Source of the DNA: Bacteroides cutis
GTDB taxonomy: Bacteria; Bacteroidota; Bacteroidia; Bacteroidales; Bacteroidaceae
Assembly: GCF_900241005.1 (NCBI RefSeq)
Contig: NZ_OEST01000004.1
Coordinates: 248,001-312,000 of the forward strand
Length of the DNA: 64,000 bases
Direction: 5' to 3'
Shown here: in pieces, positions 51,963-62,403 of the stretch
Layout of the letters: every line of letters begins with the position of its first letter
Numbering within the stretch: position 1 is the stretch's first letter
Made by a program: the position numbers and the translations under genes
The notes under the pieces: model-generated
The model's database searches: none
Told to the model about the DNA's origin: nothing
What the model saw: only the letters and a program-made list of their open reading frames with translations

Positions 51963-53765
51963 ATGAAACATCAGTTACGCAGTTCGTTCAGCACACAAGG
52001 TCGCCGTATGGCAGGGGCTCGTGCATTGTGGACAGCCAATGGTATGAAGAAAGAACAGGTGGGCAAACCCATCATCGCAATAGTTAACTCGTTTACACAA
52101 TTTGTTCCCGGTCATGTACATCTGCATGAAATAGGTCAGTTTGTAAAGGAGGAGATAGAAAAATTGGGATGCTTTGCCGCTGAATTCAACACCATTGCCA
52201 TTGATGACGGTATCGCTATGGGACATGACGGCATGTTGTATTCGCTGCCTTCACGTGATATCATTGCAGATAGCGTGGAATATATGGTGAATGCGCATAA
52301 AGCGGATGCGATGGTTTGTATCAGTAACTGCGATAAGATTACTCCGGGGATGCTGATGGCTGCCATGCGGTTGAATATTCCTACTGTATTTGTTTCCGGT
52401 GGCCCGATGGAGGCCGGTGAATGGAATGGGCGACATCTGGATTTGATTGACGCCATGATTAAATCGGCCGATGAAAGCGTGAGCGATAAAGAGGTTGCCA
52501 AGATTGAGCAACACGCTTGCCCTACTTGTGGATGTTGTTCCGGTATGTTTACGGCTAATTCGATGAACTGCCTGAACGAGGCAATCGGGTTGGCTTTGCC
52601 CGGTAACGGTACGATTGTAGCTACCCATGAAAATCGTAAGAAACTGTTCAAGGATGCCGCTAAGTTAATCGTAGAAAATGCCTATAAATATTATGATGAG
52701 GGGGACGAAAGTGTATTGCCCCGCAGTATCGCTACCCGTCAGGCCTTCTTGAATGCCATGACATTGGATATCGCCATGGGAGGTTCTACCAATACGGTAC
52801 TTCATCTATTGGCAGTGGCTCATGAAGCCGAAGCAGATTTCAATATGGATGATATTGACAAGTTGTCCCGCAAGACTCCCTGTTTGTGCAAAGTAGCGCC
52901 GAATACCCAGAAATATCATGTACAGGATGTGAATCGTGCCGGGGGTATCGTTGCCATTATGGCGGAACTGGCTAAAGCCGGTTTGGTAGATACGAGCGTA
53001 GGGCGCGTAGATGGAATGACGTTGGCTGAGGTGATTGATCAATATTGCATTACCAGTCCGAATGTTTGTAAAAAAGCGATTAGGAAATACTCCAGTGCAC
53101 CCGGTGGAAAATTCAATCTGGAACTGGGTTCACAAGATGCAGTTTATAAGGAATTGGATACTGACCGTGCCGAAGGTTGTATTCGCGATTTGGAACACGC
53201 ATACAGTAAGGATGGCGGGTTGGCCGTTTTGAAAGGTAACATCGCTCAAGATGGTTGTGTTGTGAAGACGGCAGGTGTGGACGAAAACATTTGGAAATTC
53301 ACCGGCCCGGCTAAAGTCTTTGATTCGCAAGAAGCGGCTTGTGAGGGGATATTGGGAGGAAAGGTCGTCAGTGGTGATGTAGTCGTCATTACCAATGAGG
53401 GACCCAAAGGTGGTCCGGGCATGCAAGAAATGCTTTATCCTACCTCTTATATCAAGTCCCGTCATTTAGGCAAGGAATGTGCATTGATTACTGATGGACG
53501 TTTCAGTGGTGGTACTTCCGGTCTGAGTATCGGACATATTTCTCCTGAAGCGGCAGCCGGGGGGAATATTGGTAAAATTCAGGATGGTGACATTATCGAA
53601 ATCGATATACCTAACCGTTCTATCAATGTAAAACTGACGGATGAAGAACTTGCTGCACGTCCTATGACGCCGGTAACACGTGATCGGGAAGTATCGAAAG
53701 CACTGAAAGCATACGCCAGCATGGTGAGTTCGGCAGATAAGGGGGCAGTAAGGTTGATTGACTAA
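51963..53765 (+). CDS. ilvD: Dihydroxy-acid dehydratase
   Basis: The protein has 600 residues. Iron-sulfur ligands are in [13 protein letters not shown] (two Cys) and [17 protein letters not shown] near residue 184. [23 protein letters not shown] and [11 protein letters not shown] are conserved. It removes water from dihydroxy acids to give the keto acids for valine and isoleucine. It is the first gene of the operon; AAAGGAG lies upstream of its ATG. The spacer to ilvB holds two ATCGTAAAT words. Confidence 0.96.
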   Translation: MKHQLRSSFSTQGRRMAGARALWTANGMKKEQVGKPIIAIVNSFTQFVPGHVHLHEIGQFVKEEIEKLGCFAAEFNTIAIDDGIAMGHDGMLYSLPSRDIIADSVEYMVNAHKADAMVCISNCDKITPGMLMAAMRLNIPTVFVSGGPMEAGEWNGRHLDLIDAMIKSADESVSDKEVAKIEQHACPTCGCCSGMFTANSMNCLNEAIGLALPGNGTIVATHENRKKLFKDAAKLIVENAYKYYDEGDESVLPRSIATRQAFLNAMTLDIAMGGSTNTVLHLLAVAHEAEADFNMDDIDKLSRKTPCLCKVAPNTQKYHVQDVNRAGGIVAIMAELAKAGLVDTSVGRVDGMTLAEVIDQYCITSPNVCKKAIRKYSSAPGGKFNLELGSQDAVYKELDTDRAEGCIRDLEHAYSKDGGLAVLKGNIAQDGCVVKTAGVDENIWKFTGPAKVFDSQEAACEGILGGKVVSGDVVVITNEGPKGGPGMQEMLYPTSYIKSRHLGKECALITDGRFSGGTSGLSIGHISPEAAAGGNIGKIQDGDIIEIDIPNRSINVKLTDEELAARPMTPVTRDREVSKALKAYASMVSSADKGAVRLID

Positions 53766-53788
53766 TGAATATATAAAAACGAGTTTCA

Positions 53789-53812
53789 ATCGTAAATAGT
53801 CAAATCGTAAAT
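53789..53812 (+). repeat. ATCGTAAAT pair in the ilvD-ilvB spacer
   Basis: ATCGTAAAT occurs at 53789-53797 and again at 53804-53812, immediately before the ilvB start codon at 53819. Confidence 0.6.
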
Positions 53813-53818
53813 ATAGAT

Positions 53819-55513
53819 ATGGAAAACTTAATAACAGGCGCAGAGGCATTGATGCGCTCCTTGGAATATCAGGGAGTAAAAACCATTTTCGGTTATCCGG
53901 GTGGTAGTATTATGCCGGTATTCGATGCTTTATATGATCACAGAAAGAATTTAAATCATATTCTGGTTCGCCATGAACAGGGAGCTACCCATGCCGCACA
54001 GGGCTTTGCACGTGTATCCGGTGAAGTGGGGGTATGCTTGGTTACCAGTGGCCCGGGCGCTACTAATACTGTAACAGGTATTGCAGATGCCATGATTGAC
54101 AGTACTCCGATAGTCGTTATTGCCGGTCAAGTGGGAACCAATTTTCTGGGTACGGATGCTTTTCAAGAGGTGGATTTAGTAGGTATTACACAGCCTATTA
54201 CTAAGTGGAGTTATCAAATCCGTCGTGCCGAAGATGTGGCTTGGGCGGTGGCTCGTGCATTTTATATCGCGAATAGCGGTCGTCCCGGTCCGGTTGTATT
54301 GGACTTTGCCAAGAATGCTCAGGTAGAAAAAACTGAGTATCTACCGACAAAAGTAGATTATGTCCGTAGTTATCTGCCTGTTCCAGAAATGGAACCGGAA
54401 GCGATACGGGAAGCTGCCGAATTGATTAATGCGGCCGAACGTCCGCTGGTGTTGGTTGGACAAGGTGTTGAGTTGGGAAATGCGCAGCAAGAACTTCGTA
54501 CTTTTATTGAGAAAGCTGGAATGCCAGCCGGTTGTACCTTGTTGGGACTTTCGGCATTGCCGACGGAACATCCATTAAATAAGGGTATGTTGGGTATGCA
54601 TGGTAATTTGGGACCGAATATTAATACCAATAAGTGTGATGTCCTGATAGCTGTGGGTATGCGTTTTGATGACCGTGTCACAGGTAAGCTGGATACATAT
54701 GCCAAACAGGCAAAGGTTATTCATTTTGATATCGATCCTGCGGAAATAGATAAGAATGTAAAGACAAATGTTGCCGTATTGGGTGACTGTAAGGAAACCT
54801 TGGCGGCTGTTACTAGGCTTTTGAAACCTGCGGAACATAAGGAATGGCTGGATAGCTTTATTCCATATGAGGAGGTGGAGGAGGAGAAGGTAATCCGTCC
54901 GGAGCTCCATCCGGTAGGTGATGCGCTGAATATGGGTGAAGTGGTACGTGCAGTGAGTGAGGCTACAAATAATGAAGCTATCTTGGTGACTGATGTCGGT
55001 CAAAATCAGATGATGTCTGCACGTTATTTTAAATATAGCAAGGAACGTAGTATCGTTACTTCCGGCGGATTGGGTACTATGGGGTTTGGCCTTCCTGCCG
55101 CTATCGGTGCTACTTTTGGAAGCCCCGACCGTATGGTGTGTGTATTTATGGGAGATGGTGGTTTACAGATGAATTTACAGGAACTGGGTACGGTGATGGA
55201 ACAAAAAGCTCCGGTTAAGATGATTTTGCTGAACAATAACTTCTTGGGTAACGTTCGTCAGTGGCAAGCCATGTTCTTCAATCGTCGTTATTCGTTTACG
55301 CCGATGCAGAATCCTGATTATATGAAAATAGCATCTGCATACGATATTCCGGCACGCCGGGTATTCAATCGTGAAGAGTTGGAACAGGCTATTAATGAAA
55401 TGATTGCAACAGATGGTCCTTTCCTTTTGGAGGCTTGTGTAGAAGAAGAAGGTAATGTGTTGCCAATGACTCCTCCGGGAGGTTCGGTTAATCAGATGTT
55501 GTTGGAGTGCTGA
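53819..55513 (+). CDS. ilvB: Acetolactate synthase large subunit
   Basis: The protein has 564 residues. The ThDP-binding N-domain shows YPGGSIMPVFDALYD and RHEQGATHAAQGFAR (with catalytic Glu), and TSGPGATNTVTG. The FAD/central domain has GMLGMHGN. The C-domain has GDGGLQMNLQELGTV and MILLNNNFLGNVRQWQ for Mg-ThDP. It condenses two pyruvates, or pyruvate with 2-oxobutyrate, and works with the small subunit encoded next. It is complete and normal in length. Confidence 0.96.
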   Translation: MENLITGAEALMRSLEYQGVKTIFGYPGGSIMPVFDALYDHRKNLNHILVRHEQGATHAAQGFARVSGEVGVCLVTSGPGATNTVTGIADAMIDSTPIVVIAGQVGTNFLGTDAFQEVDLVGITQPITKWSYQIRRAEDVAWAVARAFYIANSGRPGPVVLDFAKNAQVEKTEYLPTKVDYVRSYLPVPEMEPEAIREAAELINAAERPLVLVGQGVELGNAQQELRTFIEKAGMPAGCTLLGLSALPTEHPLNKGMLGMHGNLGPNINTNKCDVLIAVGMRFDDRVTGKLDTYAKQAKVIHFDIDPAEIDKNVKTNVAVLGDCKETLAAVTRLLKPAEHKEWLDSFIPYEEVEEEKVIRPELHPVGDALNMGEVVRAVSEATNNEAILVTDVGQNQMMSARYFKYSKERSIVTSGGLGTMGFGLPAAIGATFGSPDRMVCVFMGDGGLQMNLQELGTVMEQKAPVKMILLNNNFLGNVRQWQAMFFNRRYSFTPMQNPDYMKIASAYDIPARRVFNREELEQAINEMIATDGPFLLEACVEEEGNVLPMTPPGGSVNQMLLEC

Positions 55514-55565
55514 GATAATTACAAATTACGGATAAGTGACACTTTGGAGAACTTGAAAGTTTGTA

Positions 55566-55612
55566 ATCGTAAACAGCAGCCTTGTAATTAGTAACTTGTA
55601 ATTAGTAATTAG
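55566..55612 (+). repeat. Short repeats in the ilvB-ilvN spacer
   Basis: ATCGTAAAC at 55566-55574 is followed by two exact tandem copies of CTTGTAATTAGTAA (55581-55594 and 55595-55608). The ilvN start is at 55617. Confidence 0.6.
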
Positions 55613-55616
55613 AGAA

Positions 55617-56177
55617 ATGAACAAAACATTATATACAATTATCGTTCATTCGGAGAATTTCGCCGGTTTGCTGAATCAAGTGACGGCTGTATTCACCCGT
55701 CGCCAGATAAATATAGAAAGCTTGAATGTTTCGGCATCTTCCATTAAAGGAGTACATAAATATACCATTACCGCGTGGACAGATAAAGATACTATCGAAA
55801 AGGTGACAAAGCAAATCAGTAAAAAGATAGATGTACTGCAGGCTCACTACTTTACGGATGATGAAATCTATCAGCATGAAATTGCGCTTTATAAAATAAC
55901 TACGCCTACACTTGAAGAAAAGCCGGAGGTTTCTAAGGTAATACGCAAGTATAATGCCCGGATTGTAGAGGTGAATTCCGTGTTTTCCATAGTGGAAAAG
56001 AATGGTATGAGTGAGGAAATTACCAACTTATATGAAGAGTTGAGAACTTTGGATTGTGTGCTCCAATTTGTGCGTTCCGGTCGGATAGCTATTACAACCA
56101 GTTGTTTTGAGCGGGTAAATGAATATCTGGCAGACCGTGAAGCGAAATATCGTCAAAGTAAAGAACAACAAGAATAA
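55617..56177 (+). CDS. ilvN: Acetolactate synthase small, regulatory subunit
   Basis: The 186-residue protein begins with an ACT domain (LYTIIVHSENFAGLLNQVTAVFTRRQINIESL in blocks), which binds valine for feedback control. A C-terminal domain follows (EIALYKITTP, NSVFSIVEKNGM, VLQFVRSGRIAIT). The stop overlaps the next start as TAATG, so translation of ilvN and the thioesterase gene is coupled. Confidence 0.94.
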   Translation: MNKTLYTIIVHSENFAGLLNQVTAVFTRRQINIESLNVSASSIKGVHKYTITAWTDKDTIEKVTKQISKKIDVLQAHYFTDDEIYQHEIALYKITTPTLEEKPEVSKVIRKYNARIVEVNSVFSIVEKNGMSEEITNLYEELRTLDCVLQFVRSGRIAITTSCFERVNEYLADREAKYRQSKEQQE

Positions 56178-56926
56178 TGAGTGAGAATAATAAAATAGGT
56201 ACATATAAATTTGTGGCGGAACCGTTTCATGTGGATTTTACCGGGCGTTTGACCATGGGTGTGCTTGGTAACCATTTGTTGAATTGTGCTGGATTTCATG
56301 CCAGTGACCGTGGCTTTGGTATCGCTACGTTGAATGAAGATAATTATACGTGGGTTTTGTCTCGTCTGGCTATTGAATTGGATGAAATGCCTTATCAGTA
56401 TGAAGACTTTTCCATTCAGACTTGGGTAGAGAATGTATATCGTCTTTTTACGGATCGTAACTTTGCAATTATCGATAAGGATGGTAAGAAGATTGGTTAT
56501 GCGCGCTCGGTATGGGCAATGATCAGTATGAATACTCGTAAACCTGCCGATTTGCTGGCGCTACATGGTGGTAGTATCGTAGACTATGTCTGTGACGAGT
56601 CTTGCCCCATAGAAAAGCCTTCGCGTATTAAGGTGACGGCTACGGAACCCTCTACCATTTTGGAAGCTAAATATAGTGATATCGATATCAACGGGCATGT
56701 AAACAGTATTCGTTATATTGAGCATATCCTTGACCTGTTCCCGATAGAATTTTATAAAAAGAGCAGGATACGCCGTTTCGAGATGGCATACGTGGCAGAG
56801 AGTTACTATGGCGATGTGCTCACTTTCTATAAGGATGATGTTGGTAACGGTGTGTATGAAATAGAGGTGAAAAAGAATGCCGGAGAGGTGGTATGTCGTT
56901 CGAAAGTGATATTTACAGAGAAATAA
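56177..56926 (+). CDS. Acyl-ACP thioesterase
   Basis: This 249-residue protein is a double hot-dog enzyme of the FatA/FatB-like bacterial family. The N-half has FHVDFTGRLTMGVLGNHLLNCA, AIELDEMPYQYEDFSIQTWVE and FAIIDKDGKKIGYARSVWAMI (in blocks). The C-half has the catalytic-loop pattern DIDINGHVNSIRYIEHIL with Asn and His, and SYYGDVLTFYK. It releases fatty acids from ACP. Its start overlaps the ilvN stop. Its presence inside the ilv operon suggests coupling between branched-chain keto-acid supply and fatty acid chain making or release, which is inference. Confidence 0.92.
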   Translation: MSENNKIGTYKFVAEPFHVDFTGRLTMGVLGNHLLNCAGFHASDRGFGIATLNEDNYTWVLSRLAIELDEMPYQYEDFSIQTWVENVYRLFTDRNFAIIDKDGKKIGYARSVWAMISMNTRKPADLLALHGGSIVDYVCDESCPIEKPSRIKVTATEPSTILEAKYSDIDINGHVNSIRYIEHILDLFPIEFYKKSRIRRFEMAYVAESYYGDVLTFYKDDVGNGVYEIEVKKNAGEVVCRSKVIFTEK

Positions 56927-56977
56927 ATATATTAATCAATCAGTTGGCGTAAGCCACAAATAAAAATTAAACAAAAA

Positions 56978-58021
56978 ATGGCACAATTGAATTTTGGTGG
57001 TGTTATGGAAAATGTAATAACCCGCGAAGAATTTCCTTTGGAAAAAGCACGTGAGATTTTGAAAGATGAAACAATCGCAGTTATCGGTTACGGTGTGCAG
57101 GGGCCTGGTCAGGCTTGCAATTTGCGTGACAATGGCTTCAATGTAATTGTTGGACAGCGTCAAGGTAAAACTTTTGACAAAGCGGTGGCTGACGGATGGG
57201 TACCGGGTGAAACTCTGTTCGGTATTGAAGAAGCTTGTCAGAAAGGTACTATTATTATGTGTTTGTTGTCTGATGCAGCTGTAATGTCTGTATGGCCGAC
57301 TATCAAACCTTATTTGACTCCCGGAAAGGCTCTTTACTTCTCGCATGGTTTCGCTATTACTTGGAGTGACCGTACAGGTGTTGTTCCTCAAAAAGATATT
57401 GATGTTATTATGGTGGCTCCTAAAGGATCGGGCACTTCTCTCCGCACCATGTTCCTTGAAGGTCGTGGCTTGAATTCTTCATACGCAATCTATCAGGATG
57501 CTACCGGTAAGGCATTAGACAGAACTCTGGCACTGGGTATCGGTATCGGTTCTGGTTATATGTTTGAAACAACTTTCGTTCGTGAAGCTACTTCTGACCT
57601 TACCGGTGAACGTGGCTCTTTGATGGGTGCCATTCAAGGATTACTGTTGGCTCAATATGAGGTGCTGCGTGAAAATGGTCATACCCCTTCTGAAGCATTC
57701 AATGAAACAGTTGAAGAACTGACTCAGTCTTTGATGCCTTTGTTTGCTAAGAATGGCATGGACTGGATGTATGCCAACTGTTCGACTACTGCTCAACGTG
57801 GTGCTCTGGATTGGATGACTCCGTTCCACGATGCTATCAAACCGGTTGTTCAGAAATTGTATGCAAGTGTGAAGAGTGGTAATGAAGCTCAGATTTCTAT
57901 CGATAGTAATTCTCAGCCTGATTATCGTGAGAAACTGAACGAAGAACTGAAAGCATTGCGCGAAAGTGAGATGTGGCAGACTGCTGTTACCGTTCGTAAA
58001 CTCCGTCCGGAAAATAACTAA
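56978..58021 (+). CDS. ilvC: Ketol-acid reductoisomerase, short (class I)
   Basis: The protein has 347 residues. The Rossmann domain has AVIGYGVQGPGQACNLRDNG with the unusual PGQA where SQGHA is common, and the cofactor loop GQRQGKTFDKA in place of the usual RKGSxS pattern. The C-terminal knotted domain shows ATSDLTGERGSLMGAIQG with the Mg-binding Asp and Glu. It converts acetolactate to dihydroxyisovalerate. It is the last gene of the operon and ends before a hairpin. Confidence 0.95.
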   Translation: MAQLNFGGVMENVITREEFPLEKAREILKDETIAVIGYGVQGPGQACNLRDNGFNVIVGQRQGKTFDKAVADGWVPGETLFGIEEACQKGTIIMCLLSDAAVMSVWPTIKPYLTPGKALYFSHGFAITWSDRTGVVPQKDIDVIMVAPKGSGTSLRTMFLEGRGLNSSYAIYQDATGKALDRTLALGIGIGSGYMFETTFVREATSDLTGERGSLMGAIQGLLLAQYEVLRENGHTPSEAFNETVEELTQSLMPLFAKNGMDWMYANCSTTAQRGALDWMTPFHDAIKPVVQKLYASVKSGNEAQISIDSNSQPDYREKLNEELKALRESEMWQTAVTVRKLRPENN

Positions 58022-58050
58022 TTCTTGTTATATAGGATAGAACAGATGAG

Positions 58051-58090
58051 AAAAACTTCCCTGTAAATAGTATTATAGGGAAGTTTTTTT
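58051..58090. terminator. Terminator after ilvC, overlapping the helicase 3' end
   Basis: AAAAACTTCCCT (58051-58062) pairs with AGGGAAGTTTTT (58077-58088) with T-runs on both strands. The last codons of the minus-strand helicase lie in its right arm. Confidence 0.88.
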
Positions 58091-59962
58091 TATATATTCT
58101 ATCAATTTCTTATAAAAAACATGATAGCTCAATGTTGTTGCTTCTCCTAATATCACCAGTTTCATTCGTGCTCTTGTTATAGCTACATTCATTCGGCGCA
58201 GATCATTCAGAAATCCGATTTGGCCATCTTCGTTTGCTCTTACCAGACTGATGAAAATAATATCACGCTCTTGTCCTTGAAAACCATCGACGGTATTTAC
58301 GGTGAATAGATTGCGGTAAGGACGGAGGGCAGAACTTGTTTTAATTTTATTCCGGAGATATTGTACCTGTGCTTTATAGGGGGAGATTATTCCGAAATCA
58401 ATTCGTTCATCCAGAATACGGTCACCACCTATCCGCTTGATATAGGTTTCCAATTCTTGTAGTAGCAACTTGGCTTCTTCTTTGTTGATACGTCCAAACG
58501 TTTCACCAACAAACTCTTCTTTGAAATCCATCTCCGATGTATCAATCCAACTGATGGACGTATCCCAATCCAATATACCCCGATGACGTATTTCTGGCGC
58601 AGCCTGGAGTTCACCATTGTAGAACCAGTCGGAAGAGAAACGCATGATGTCTTCGTGCATCCGATATTGTACTTTTAATAAAGAAACGACAGCAGGTTTA
58701 TTGGCAACTACTTTTTCCATTAATGTACGTTCCAATCCACTACGGGCGGCTTCATAACATTTTATAGTAGGAGGAAGTTGGCAATGATCTCCTGCCAATA
58801 TTACTCGGTCGGCTTTACGGATGGCTATCCAGCAGGCAGCTTCCAAAGCTTGAGCGGCTTCATCAATAAACAAGGTACCGAAATGTTGTCCATTCAGTAG
58901 GCGATGATTACTACTGACAAGGGTTGAGGCGATGACATGGGCACTGTCAAACAGATCAGCATTGATTTGAATTTCCAATGCCGTAGCACGGTCGCGAAGG
59001 CGGCTCATCCGATTACGTACTCCTTCCCGTTCTTCATAACTACCTCGGCGGGCATGTCCTCCCATTTCACGCAAACTTTTACGGATACTCCATAATTCTG
59101 TGTAGAGGGGATGACTTTCAAAACGCCGCTCGTAAGTGAATGAAAGCATTTTATCATTGACGCGTGTAGGATTACCTATACGTAGCACATTAACGCCTCT
59201 ATCTATCAGTTTCTCAGATATCCAATCGACTGCAGTATTACTTTGAGCGCAGACCATCACTTGTGGCTCTCGATGTAAGGTTTCGTAAATGGCCTCTACA
59301 AGGGTGGTAGTTTTTCCGGTTCCCGGAGGACCGTGTACGACGGCTACGTCACGGGCACATAGTACTTTGTTGACTGTTGTTTCCTGATTTGAATTTAACC
59401 ATGGGAAGCGTACAGGATAGAGTTCACGGAAACCGGCCTTCAATGTTCCTAATAAAATATCCCGTAATTCTGCCAATCGATTTCCTTTGGCGCGAAGCAC
59501 ATCTTCCAACGCTTCGAACATGGTATGATAGGAGGTCTCGTCAAAATAGAGTTGTACACCCAAATTCTCTGCTTGCTGCACTTCCATGATGGATCCTGCA
59601 CTGGGCATTACTACTACCATACGAGTTTCATCGGCATAACTGACAGTAGCAATAAAATTCATATAGGTGATTTTTCCGTCGACGGATTGACGGAAAAAAA
59701 CGACGGGACGCCCGAATTCAAAATTGTGTTCTATGTCAGTCTCTTCCGAATGTGTAATTTCTATTACCAACTGATTGAGTGAATTGTAGTAACTTCGTCC
59801 AGAAGAAATAGGATACCAGCAAAGTCCACGTTTCACTTTCCGGGCAACACCCATATTTTCGGTCTGCCGTTTAAACTCCTCTTTCTCGTATTCGTATTCC
59901 ATACGTAGCAAGAACTGGTGCTGCTGGAGGTGTATGATGGGAGACTGTATTTTGTTGGTCAT
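58073..59962 (-). CDS. SF1B (Upf1/Dna2-like) AAA-domain helicase
   Basis: The protein has 629 residues. Walker A is VHGPPGTGKTTTLVE near residue 213, Walker B is FIDEAAQALEAACW near 367, motif III is LAGDHCQLPPT, and the second RecA domain has YRMHEDIMRFSS, DGFQGQERDIIF and RRMNVAITRARMKL. An N-terminal beta-barrel (VVFFRQSVDGKITYMNFIATV) precedes. It belongs to the SMUBP-2/Dna2-like group, likely to act on DNA or RNA:DNA. It is a single-gene unit and its 3' end lies inside the ilvC terminator. Confidence 0.92.
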   Translation of the reverse strand: MTNKIQSPIIHLQQHQFLLRMEYEYEKEEFKRQTENMGVARKVKRGLCWYPISSGRSYYNSLNQLVIEITHSEETDIEHNFEFGRPVVFFRQSVDGKITYMNFIATVSYADETRMVVVMPSAGSIMEVQQAENLGVQLYFDETSYHTMFEALEDVLRAKGNRLAELRDILLGTLKAGFRELYPVRFPWLNSNQETTVNKVLCARDVAVVHGPPGTGKTTTLVEAIYETLHREPQVMVCAQSNTAVDWISEKLIDRGVNVLRIGNPTRVNDKMLSFTYERRFESHPLYTELWSIRKSLREMGGHARRGSYEEREGVRNRMSRLRDRATALEIQINADLFDSAHVIASTLVSSNHRLLNGQHFGTLFIDEAAQALEAACWIAIRKADRVILAGDHCQLPPTIKCYEAARSGLERTLMEKVVANKPAVVSLLKVQYRMHEDIMRFSSDWFYNGELQAAPEIRHRGILDWDTSISWIDTSEMDFKEEFVGETFGRINKEEAKLLLQELETYIKRIGGDRILDERIDFGIISPYKAQVQYLRNKIKTSSALRPYRNLFTVNTVDGFQGQERDIIFISLVRANEDGQIGFLNDLRRMNVAITRARMKLVILGEATTLSYHVFYKKLIEYIKKTSL

Positions 59963-60029
59963 ATCTTGAGATATTATAAATGGGAATTTGCTGGGGTACT
60001 ATGCCCCTAAATTATCATTAAATTTCTTA

Positions 60030-60037
60030 CAAAGGTA
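60030..60037 (-). promoter_or_regulatory. -7 element of the helicase gene
   Basis: TACCTTTG on the minus strand, 67 nt before ATG 59962. Confidence 0.5.
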
Positions 60038-60156
60038 ATCATTCTCTCTCTTCAACAGAAGAAAAGTTTTATTTTGTTAAACATTTACCTCTTTTTATTT
60101 GTTTATAATATTAATTTGTAATCTTTACAATATTGAAAATTTAAAAACAAGTGGTT

Positions 60157-62400
60157 ATGGTGTATGATTTGACAATGCTAAAGGCGTTTTATGCTGCTTA
60201 TGCAGGGAAAATAAGACAAGCCCGAGCTGTTTTGAAACGCCCGTTGACGCTGGCGGAGAAGATTTTGTATGCTCATTTGTATAATACGGATGAAGTAAAG
60301 AATTATAAGCGTGGAGAAGATTATGTTACCTTCCGTCCTGATCGTGTAGCAATGCAGGATGCAACCGCACAAATGGCTTTATTACAGTTTATGAATGCTG
60401 GTCGCGACGAAGTTGCAGTGCCTTCTACTGTACACTGTGACCATTTAATTCAAGCTTATAAAGGCGCCAGGGAAGATATAGCTACAGCCACAAAGACCAA
60501 TGAAGAAGTGTATAACTTTCTTCGAGATGTGTCTTCATGCTATGGTATTGGATTCTGGCAGCCCGGTGCAGGTATTATTCATCAGGTTGTTTTGGAAAAC
60601 TATGCTTTTCCGGGTGGTATGATGGTTGGTACAGACTCTCATACTCCTAATGCTGGTGGATTGGGTATGGTGGCCATTGGGGTAGGAGGTGCCGATGCCG
60701 TGGATGTAATGACCGGTATGGAATGGGAACTGAAAATGCCTCACCTGATAGGTGTACGTCTCACCGGCAAACTGAACGGATGGGCAGCTCCGAAAGATGT
60801 AATTTTGAAATTAGCAGGTATCCTTACGGTAAAAGGTGGAACAAATGCCATTATTGAATATTTTGGTTCCGGAACAACTTCATTATCTGCCACTGGCAAG
60901 GCCACGATATGCAATATGGGCGCTGAAGTCGGTGCTACTACTTCACTCTTTCCTTTTGACGAGCGTATGGCGGCCTATCTGAAAGCTACCGGACGTGAAG
61001 AAGTAGCCGAACTGGCTGCTTCTGTAGCAGTCGACCTTTGTGCAGATGAAGAAGTGACCGATTGTCCTGAGAAGTATTACGATCGTATAATTGATATCGA
61101 TCTTTCTACTTTAGAACCCTATATCAATGGACCTTTTACCCCTGATGCGGCGACTCCTGTTTCTGAATTTGCAGAAAAGGTCTTGAAAAACGGTTATCCT
61201 CGTAAAGTGGAAGTCGGACTGATAGGTTCCTGCACCAATTCTTCTTATCAGGATTTAAGTCGTGCCGTTTCTTTGGCGCGCCAAGTACAGGAAAAACGCT
61301 TGCACGTAGCTGTTCCCTTGATTGTCAATCCTGGTTCTGAACGAATTCGTACTACGGCCGAACGTGATGGAATGATTGATGTTTTCGAAAAAATAGGAGC
61401 AACGATTATGGCAAATGCCTGTGGACCTTGCATCGGACAGTGGAAACGTGAAACAGATAATCCTACCCGTAAGAATTCCATCGTAACCTCTTTCAATCGT
61501 AATTTTGCCAAACGGGCAGACGGTAATCCAAATACCTATGCTTTTGTTGCATCCCCGGAGCTGACAATGGCATTGACCATTGCCGGTGACTTGTGTTTCA
61601 ACCCGTTGAAGGATATGCTGATAAACAATGACGGTATGAGGGTGAAACTTTCTGAACCAGTTGGCGAAGAACTGCCGTCACAAGGATTTGCAGCCGGTAG
61701 CGAAGGATATATAGCACCAAGTAGTGGAAGAAAAAATATTGTGGTAGACCCGCATTCACAGCGTTTGCAATTGTTGGCTTCTTTTCCTGCATGGGACGGT
61801 ACTGACTTGCTGAATATGCCTTTACTGATTAAAGTACAAGGCAAATGTACTACCGATCATATATCAATGGCAGGTCCGTGGCTTCGGTTTCGTGGACATT
61901 TGGAAAATATTTCCGATAATATGTTGATGGGGGCTGTCAATGCTTTCAATGGTGAAACCAACAAGATTTGGAATCGTTCTACCAATGCTTACGAAACTGT
62001 TTCGGGTACGGCTAAATTGTATAAATCGGAAGGAATACCCTCCATTGTCGTTGCCGAAGAAAACTATGGTGAAGGTTCCAGCCGTGAACATGCTGCCATG
62101 GAGCCGCGTTTCCTTAATGTGCGCGTTATTCTCGCAAAGAGTTTTGCCCGCATCCACGAAACGAACTTGAAGAAACAAGGTATGTTGGCACTGACTTTTG
62201 TTGACAAAGCCGATTACGATAAAATTCAGGAGCATGATTTACTTTCCGTTATTGGTTTGAGGGATTTTGCTCCGGGACGTAATCTGAAAGTTGTTCTTTA
62301 CCATGAAGACGGAACTAAGGAGGATTTTGAGGTACAACATACTTATAACGAACAGCAGATAAACTGGTTCCGCGCCGGTTCTGCATTAAACGCACGATAG
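60157..62400 (+). CDS. acn: Aconitate hydratase
   Basis: ATG 60157 ([12 protein letters not shown]) is preferred to a GTG at 60151 and gives 747 residues. Iron-sulfur Cys ligands are in [12 protein letters not shown] (near 359) and [10 protein letters not shown] (near 420). [27 protein letters not shown] (in blocks) and the C-terminal swivel domain with [20 protein letters not shown] are typical; the last two are blocks of a longer motif. It isomerises citrate to isocitrate. It is first of the acn-icd-gltA cluster, which supplies 2-oxoglutarate; icd starts 3 bp after its stop. Confidence 0.95.
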   Translation: MVYDLTMLKAFYAAYAGKIRQARAVLKRPLTLAEKILYAHLYNTDEVKNYKRGEDYVTFRPDRVAMQDATAQMALLQFMNAGRDEVAVPSTVHCDHLIQAYKGAREDIATATKTNEEVYNFLRDVSSCYGIGFWQPGAGIIHQVVLENYAFPGGMMVGTDSHTPNAGGLGMVAIGVGGADAVDVMTGMEWELKMPHLIGVRLTGKLNGWAAPKDVILKLAGILTVKGGTNAIIEYFGSGTTSLSATGKATICNMGAEVGATTSLFPFDERMAAYLKATGREEVAELAASVAVDLCADEEVTDCPEKYYDRIIDIDLSTLEPYINGPFTPDAATPVSEFAEKVLKNGYPRKVEVGLIGSCTNSSYQDLSRAVSLARQVQEKRLHVAVPLIVNPGSERIRTTAERDGMIDVFEKIGATIMANACGPCIGQWKRETDNPTRKNSIVTSFNRNFAKRADGNPNTYAFVASPELTMALTIAGDLCFNPLKDMLINNDGMRVKLSEPVGEELPSQGFAAGSEGYIAPSSGRKNIVVDPHSQRLQLLASFPAWDGTDLLNMPLLIKVQGKCTTDHISMAGPWLRFRGHLENISDNMLMGAVNAFNGETNKIWNRSTNAYETVSGTAKLYKSEGIPSIVVAEENYGEGSSREHAAMEPRFLNVRVILAKSFARIHETNLKKQGMLALTFVDKADYDKIQEHDLLSVIGLRDFAPGRNLKVVLYHEDGTKEDFEVQHTYNEQQINWFRAGSALNAR

Positions 62401-62403
62401 AAA

